From the NCBI RefSeq assembly GCF_018399035.1, contig NZ_CP073760.1, positions 248,001 to 312,000 of the forward strand: 64,000 bases of DNA. Direction: 5' to 3'. Under the pieces are notes generated by a model. That model did not search any database. It had not been told where the DNA came from and worked only from the letters and a program-made list of their open reading frames with translations. The position numbers and the translations under genes are program-made. Below are positions 59,906-64,000 of this stretch, piece after piece. The stretch comes from Thiocapsa sp. (lineage in GTDB: Bacteria > Pseudomonadota > Gammaproteobacteria > Chromatiales > Chromatiaceae). Positions within the stretch are counted from its first letter, which is position 1. Each line of letters opens with the position of its first letter.

Positions 59906-61951
59906 TCAGTCTTCCGCGCGCTGGTAGGCGTCGGCGAGCTGCTTTTGGATGTTGGCGGGCACCGTGTCGTAGTGACTGAGCTCGATGCTGTAGGTGCCTT
60001 CACCGCCCGTGAGGGCCTTTAGGCGTGCATCGTAGCCGTTGAGCTCCGCCAGCGGGACCTCGCCCTCGATGACGATCCGACCGCGGCTCTTGCTGTCGCT
60101 GCCGTTGATGCGGCCGCGGCGGCTGGAGAGGTCGCCTGCGAGGTCGCCCATCGCGGTGCCTTGGGCAGTGATGCGGATCTTCACGATCGGCTCGAGCAGG
60201 ACCGGGCGGGCCTTCTCGATCGCCTCGATGAACGCCTTGCGTCCTGCGGTCGAGAAGGCGATGTCTTTGGAGTCGACGGGGTGGAACTTGCCGTCGTAGA
60301 CGGTTACGCGGACATCGTGCATCGGATAACCGGCGATGGCGCCTTCCTCGAGCACCTGGCGCACGCCTTTCTCGATCGAGGGGATGAAGTTGTTCGGGAT
60401 CACACCGCCGACGACGGCATCGACGAACTCGAAGCCGGCGCCGCGCTCCATGGGCTCCACCCGCAGATAGACCTCGCCGAACTGTCCGGCACCGCCGGTT
60501 TGTTTTTTGTGGCGATGATGTCCCTCGGCGTTGGCCGTGATGGTCTCGCGGTAAGGGATGCTCGGCGGGTGGCTCTCGACCTCGACATGGTACTGCTCCG
60601 AGAGTCGGCGCAAGAGCACGCGCAGATGCAGCTCGCCGAGTCCGCGCATGACCGTCTCGTTCGCGGCGGCGTTGTGCTCGACGTGGAAGCAGGGGTCTTC
60701 GGATTCGAGCTTGTGCAGGGCATCGGTCAGCTTCTGCTCGTCGCCGCGTTTGGTCGGGTGGATGGCGAGGCCGAATAGCGGGACGGGGCACTCCAGGCTC
60801 GAGAGGTGGAAATGGTCCTCCTCGTGCGAGTCGTGCAGGACGGCGTCGAAATGGATGTCGTCGATGCGGGAGACCGCCAGGATATCACCGGGAACGCCTT
60901 CGGGGACCTCGATCTGCTCGGCGCCGTGGAGGCGATACAAATGGTTGACCTTGAATGGCTTGCGCGCGTCGCCGATGTAGAGCTGGCTTTGCGCCGTGAT
61001 GCGTCCCTGATGGATACGGAAGATTCCGAGCTTGCCGCGGAAGGGGTCGTTGATGATCTTGAAGACGTGCGCGATGGCGTGCTTGCCGGGGTCTGGATCG
61101 ACGGTCACCGGAGTCATGTCGGCACCTTCGCCCTTGAGGAAGGGCGGGGGATTGCCTTCCGAGGGATTCGGCATCAGGCGCGTGATGATCTCGATGAGCT
61201 CATTGACGCCGGCCCCGGTCGTTGCCGACACGTAACAGATCGGGATCAGGTGGGCCTCGCGCAGCGCCGCCTCGAAGGGATCGTGCAGCTGCTCGGGTTT
61301 AAGCTCCTGGCCCTGCTCGAGATAGATCTCCATCAAGGCTTCGTCGACCTCCACCACCTGGTCGATGATCCGGCTGTGGGCCTCGGCGACGGATGAGAAG
61401 TCGGCACCCTCGCCGCTCGGCTGGAAAAAGCAGTCGATGACCCGCTGACCGCCTTCGGCAGGCAGGTTGATCGGGAGACATTCGGCGCCGAAGGTCTCGC
61501 GGATCTGATCGGTCAGTTGGGCCAGATCGACCTCGGGCGCGTCGATCTGATTGACGATGATCATCCGGCAGAGGCTTCGGTTGTCGGCTGCCTTCATCAT
61601 CCGCAGGGTCATCGGCTCGATCCCGGACTGCGCGTTGATGACGATCGCGGCGGTCTCGACGGCCGGCAGGACCGAAATGGAGCGTCCCAGGAAATCCGGA
61701 TACCCGGGGGTGTCGATCAGGTTGACATGCTTTTCGTGTGCGTCGAAACTGGTGATCGAGGCGTCCAGGGAGTGGAGCAGCTCTTTCTCCATCGCATCGA
61801 AGTCGCAGACCGTGGTCCCTTTGGTCACGCTGCCGGGTGTCGAGATCACTCCGGTCGCGGCGAGCAGCGCTTCGACCAGCGTAGTCTTGCCGGATCCGGC
61901 GTGACCGACCAGGGCAATGTTGCGGACGTCCTCGGCGTTGTAATCAGACAT
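59906..61951 (-). CDS. elongation factor G-like GTPase (EF-G paralogue)
   Basis: The 681-residue translational GTPase has G1 GHAGSGKTT at 16-24, G3 DTPGYPDF at 80-87 and a variant G4 NQID at 134-137 in place of NKxD. Domains II to V follow, ending EGEVPLAELNGYDARLKALT and GGEGTYSIELSHYDTVPANI. It matches the divergent EF-G-like (FusA2-type) group rather than canonical EF-G of the str operon: shorter, with RRHKKQ-type insert (HHRHKKQTGGAGQFGEVYLR) in domain IV. Its role may be in ribosome recycling or stress; unproven. It stands alone. Confidence 0.88.
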   Translation of the reverse strand: MSDYNAEDVRNIALVGHAGSGKTTLVEALLAATGVISTPGSVTKGTTVCDFDAMEKELLHSLDASITSFDAHEKHVNLIDTPGYPDFLGRSISVLPAVETAAIVINAQSGIEPMTLRMMKAADNRSLCRMIIVNQIDAPEVDLAQLTDQIRETFGAECLPINLPAEGGQRVIDCFFQPSGEGADFSSVAEAHSRIIDQVVEVDEALMEIYLEQGQELKPEQLHDPFEAALREAHLIPICYVSATTGAGVNELIEIITRLMPNPSEGNPPPFLKGEGADMTPVTVDPDPGKHAIAHVFKIINDPFRGKLGIFRIHQGRITAQSQLYIGDARKPFKVNHLYRLHGAEQIEVPEGVPGDILAVSRIDDIHFDAVLHDSHEEDHFHLSSLECPVPLFGLAIHPTKRGDEQKLTDALHKLESEDPCFHVEHNAAANETVMRGLGELHLRVLLRRLSEQYHVEVESHPPSIPYRETITANAEGHHRHKKQTGGAGQFGEVYLRVEPMERGAGFEFVDAVVGGVIPNNFIPSIEKGVRQVLEEGAIAGYPMHDVRVTVYDGKFHPVDSKDIAFSTAGRKAFIEAIEKARPVLLEPIVKIRITAQGTAMGDLAGDLSSRRGRINGSDSKSRGRIVIEGEVPLAELNGYDARLKALTGGEGTYSIELSHYDTVPANIQKQLADAYQRAED

Positions 61952-62206
61952 CGGTGATCCTGTAGTGGCGTTTGGGTGAGGTGCGGGGCGTCGTTCGGCT
62001 TCCCGTCGAGGTGTATTGACGGGGCGAAATTATACCGTAACTCGGGTGTTACCCTGATTGGAGATCGGGCCGAATTCGCGTCTCGGCCTGTCGCGGATCA
62101 ATTTGCAGCCGTGGTGTCGGCTCGATGAGCGCGTGCCGGAGGGCGCGCGCGGATCCGCGTCCGTGCCCGAGATGCGGCCCCGATTCGCAAGCCCGAACCG
62201 CAGGCC

Positions 62207-62231
62207 AAAAAAAGGCGGCCGATCGGCCGCC
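62207..62231 (-). terminator. orphan intrinsic terminator on the minus strand
   Basis: The palindrome GGCGGCCGATCGGCCGCC (62214-62231) followed on the minus strand by seven T. No minus-strand gene lies between it and the PEBP start at 62478. The rest of the 61952-62477 gap shows no coding gene. Confidence 0.6.
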
Positions 62232-62477
62232 GAAGGACGCACAGCTATTGAGAGGAAAAGCGATCTCGAGGTCATCGTGTCCGCCTGTCCGGACGAATCG
62301 ATCTCTGGGCTCGACGGTCTGTATTCGCGTTATCCTTAAAAAGGGGTCCGGGAGCGTGGGCTCGACCGATGTGGCCGAGCGACTTGCGCTCGGTCAAAAC
62401 TCCGCGACCCGAAGCGCTGTCGAAACGAGACGACGGGGCACTGATGCCCCATAGGCTAGCACATCTGTGGAGAGGTC

Positions 62478-62951
62478 ATGATGTCAATGGTTCTGAAATC
62501 GGACGCTTTTGTCGACGGAGCGCGCATCCCGGTGCGCTACACTTGCGAGGGTGACGACATCTCGCCGCCTCTGTCGTGGTCGAGTCTTCCCGAAGGTACC
62601 GCGAGCCTGGTCTTGATCGTCGATGATCCGGATGCCCCGGATCCCGCCGCTCCGCGGATGGTCTGGGACCATTGGATCCTCTATAACCTACCGCCCGAGG
62701 CCACGCTTGCCGAGGGAATGACCTCCGATCATCTACCCGCCGGGACCGGGGAAGGGATCAACAGTTGGGGCCGGGTCGGCTATGGCGGGCCTTGCCCGCC
62801 GATCGGTTGTCACCGCTATTTCCATTGTCTTTACGCGCTCGATGTGCGCCTGCCGAGCGAATTGGGGACCCCGACCAAAGACGAGCTTCTGCTTGCCATG
62901 GACGACCATATCCTCGGCCACACCGAGCTGGTCGGCATCTACGAGGTTTAG
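62478..62951 (+). CDS. YbhB/YbcL (PEBP) family protein
   Basis: The 157-residue phosphatidylethanolamine-binding-protein-like product has RIPVRYTCEGDDISPPLSWS, VLIVDDPDAPDPAAPRMVWD (DPDxP motif), HWILYNLPPEA and GYGGPCPPIGCHRYFHCLYA (GxxPPxGxHRY). These are the anion-binding site motifs. Bacterial members have no settled function. GAGAGG precedes the ATG pair at 62478/62484. Its stop overlaps the stop of ccmI, which runs toward it. Confidence 0.93.
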   Translation: MMSMVLKSDAFVDGARIPVRYTCEGDDISPPLSWSSLPEGTASLVLIVDDPDAPDPAAPRMVWDHWILYNLPPEATLAEGMTSDHLPAGTGEGINSWGRVGYGGPCPPIGCHRYFHCLYALDVRLPSELGTPTKDELLLAMDDHILGHTELVGIYEV

Positions 62952-64000
62952 GGCCTGATACGGTTGATGGTGACGGCGACCTGGGTGTTTCCGGCGCTGT
63001 CGATCGGCCCGGTTTCGCCTTCGAGGTCGCCGGGTTGCGGTGTCGCTTGGCCGCTTCTGGCCACACGTGCACCGATCATGACCTGCGGAAAGGCGGAGAG
63101 GCTCATCTCGGGCATCATGGCCATGCTGTCGTCGAGGGTGACGCGGGTCGGTAAATCTTTGACCCGAACGCGTTGGACGGCGAGCGGCATCGGCGGGCCG
63201 ACGAGGGCGCGCGCGAAGACGAATACGATGTCGTCCGGCGCGGCACCGGCCGAGATGGCCTGATCCAGGCTGACGTCGGCGGTGACCGACGCGGCCGCAA
63301 CCGGCTCGGATGCCCCCTCGGAGGCGGGTGCTGCGGTCTCTGGCTGCTGCGCGGCGGCTCCCGTCCCTCCGGAGGTTGCGGCAGAGGAGTCTGTTTCGGC
63401 AGCGGCGTTTGTCGCCGGCGCGCCCGCACGCGTCCGCGCCTCCGTAATCATCTCGCGCATGTCAGCAGCGTCCTCCGACGCGGGATCCATCTCGTCGAGG
63501 ATGCGCTGCCAAGCCGTCGCCGCGGCGGTGTATTGCCCGCGTTGGTAATAGAGCATCCCCGACAGCCAACGGGCGCTGGCGTTGTCGGGCTCGGCCTCGA
63601 GGACGCGCTCGATCAGCGCGGCCGGCTCGCCTTCCAGGCTATTGTTGTTGTTTGCGGCCGTGGCCTCGGCAAAGGCGAGCATCACATCCGGGCGCTCCGG
63701 CGCCAAGGCATAGGCCTTGGAGACGGCGTCGAGTGCTTGGCCCGGTCGGCGCATGGTGAAGTAGGTCCGGCCGATCATCAACCATCCGTCGACGTTGTTC
63801 GGATCCTCGGCCAAACGCTCCTCGAGACGCTGGACCAAGACCTCAAGCGGCGGGAGCTCCTCGCCATCGGGTCCGATCAGGGTCTGTGGTGTCTCGCCGC
63901 GCAGCGCGACGCCCTCGAAGCGCTCGATGATCTCGCGGTGGCCGATCTCTTTGTAGATCAGCACCGCCGATGTCGGCACCGCCACGGCCAGCACGAGCGC
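62948..64000 (-). CDS. ccmI: cytochrome c-type biogenesis protein CcmI, 5' end outside window
   Basis: CcmI (CycH) delivers apocytochrome to the heme-ligation complex of system I cytochrome c maturation in the inner membrane. The visible part of about 350 residues starts in a membrane helix (LAVAVPTSAVLIYKEIG), has tetratricopeptide repeats (DGWLMIGRTYFTMRRPGQAL, ARWLSGMLYYQRGQYTAAAT), an Ala/Ser/Thr-rich linker and a C-terminal domain (VFVFARALVGPPMPLAVQRV, PQVMIGARVARSGQATPQPG). The reading frame continues past 64000, so the first helix and start are missing. It fits the c-type cytochromes encoded at 41-43 kb. Confidence 0.85.
   Translation of the reverse strand, partial: ALVLAVAVPTSAVLIYKEIGHREIIERFEGVALRGETPQTLIGPDGEELPPLEVLVQRLEERLAEDPNNVDGWLMIGRTYFTMRRPGQALDAVSKAYALAPERPDVMLAFAEATAANNNNSLEGEPAALIERVLEAEPDNASARWLSGMLYYQRGQYTAAATAWQRILDEMDPASEDAADMREMITEARTRAGAPATNAAAETDSSAATSGGTGAAAQQPETAAPASEGASEPVAAASVTADVSLDQAISAGAAPDDIVFVFARALVGPPMPLAVQRVRVKDLPTRVTLDDSMAMMPEMSLSAFPQVMIGARVARSGQATPQPGDLEGETGPIDSAGNTQVAVTINRIRP

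Overview
The window reads as chromosome of a high-GC gammaproteobacterium, most likely a purple sulfur bacterium of the Chromatiaceae (Thiocapsa-like). Grounds: the gammaproteobacterial order recN-nadK // hrcA-grpE-dnaK-dnaJ-dapB, an N-acetylglutaminylglutamine amide (NAGGN) osmolyte operon, a TAXI-type TRAP transporter with a universal stress protein, several c-type cytochromes plus ccmI, and abundant short palindromic repeats. The taxonomic call is inference from gene content, not a database result.

Layout. 0-6.8 kb is debris-rich: a truncated DUF3141 gene, an esterase, a chimeric Rpn/IS1634-type ORF, a BrnT-type toxin with an XRE antitoxin, broken PIN and DUF3782-like genes. 6.8-15.1 kb holds DAHP synthase, folE (opposite strand), the NAGGN operon (amidotransferase, GNAT/ATP-grasp synthetase, M42 peptidase) and a fused LrgA-LrgB membrane protein. 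15.3-21 kb, minus strand: DUF2892 protein, TAXI binding protein, UspA, fused TRAP permease, TauD-like dioxygenase. 21-32.6 kb: broken Nudix gene, ferritin-like protein, radA, CNNM/CorC protein, rdgC, PHB-depolymerase-like esterase with a CopG regulator, nucleotide-sugar epimerase, recN, nadK. 32.6-39 kb: the heat-shock cluster under a sigma70-like promoter and a perfect CIRCE operator, then dapB. 39-43.5 kb: a frameshifted membrane protein, an M48 lipoprotein protease, a doubly deleted CrtC/AttH-like gene and two c-type cytochromes.

43.6-59.7 kb is a defence island beside an initiator tRNA-Met. All intact genes from 44.1 to 57.2 kb are on the plus strand: SNF2-type helicase with DUF3883, XRE regulator, AAA ATPase, DUF3226 TOPRIM protein, DUF1156 DNA methylase, UPF0175 antitoxin with a broken PIN toxin, MNT/HEPN toxin-antitoxin, and a DUF499 ATPase with an N-terminal HEPN domain. 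Helicase, methylase and DUF499 ATPase match the Hma (helicase-methylase-ATPase) style of anti-phage locus. The ATPase+TOPRIM pair looks like a PARIS/split-OLD type effector module inserted into it and translationally coupled to the methylase. The locus is flanked by what look like N- and C-terminal stubs of a different DNA methyltransferase, and a second relic of the DUF1156 start lies at its right edge. 59.9-64 kb returns to core genes: an EF-G paralogue, a PEBP protein and a partial ccmI.

At least five families of short palindromic or terminal-inverted-repeat elements are scattered through the core. Several copies supply the stop codon of the adjacent gene.
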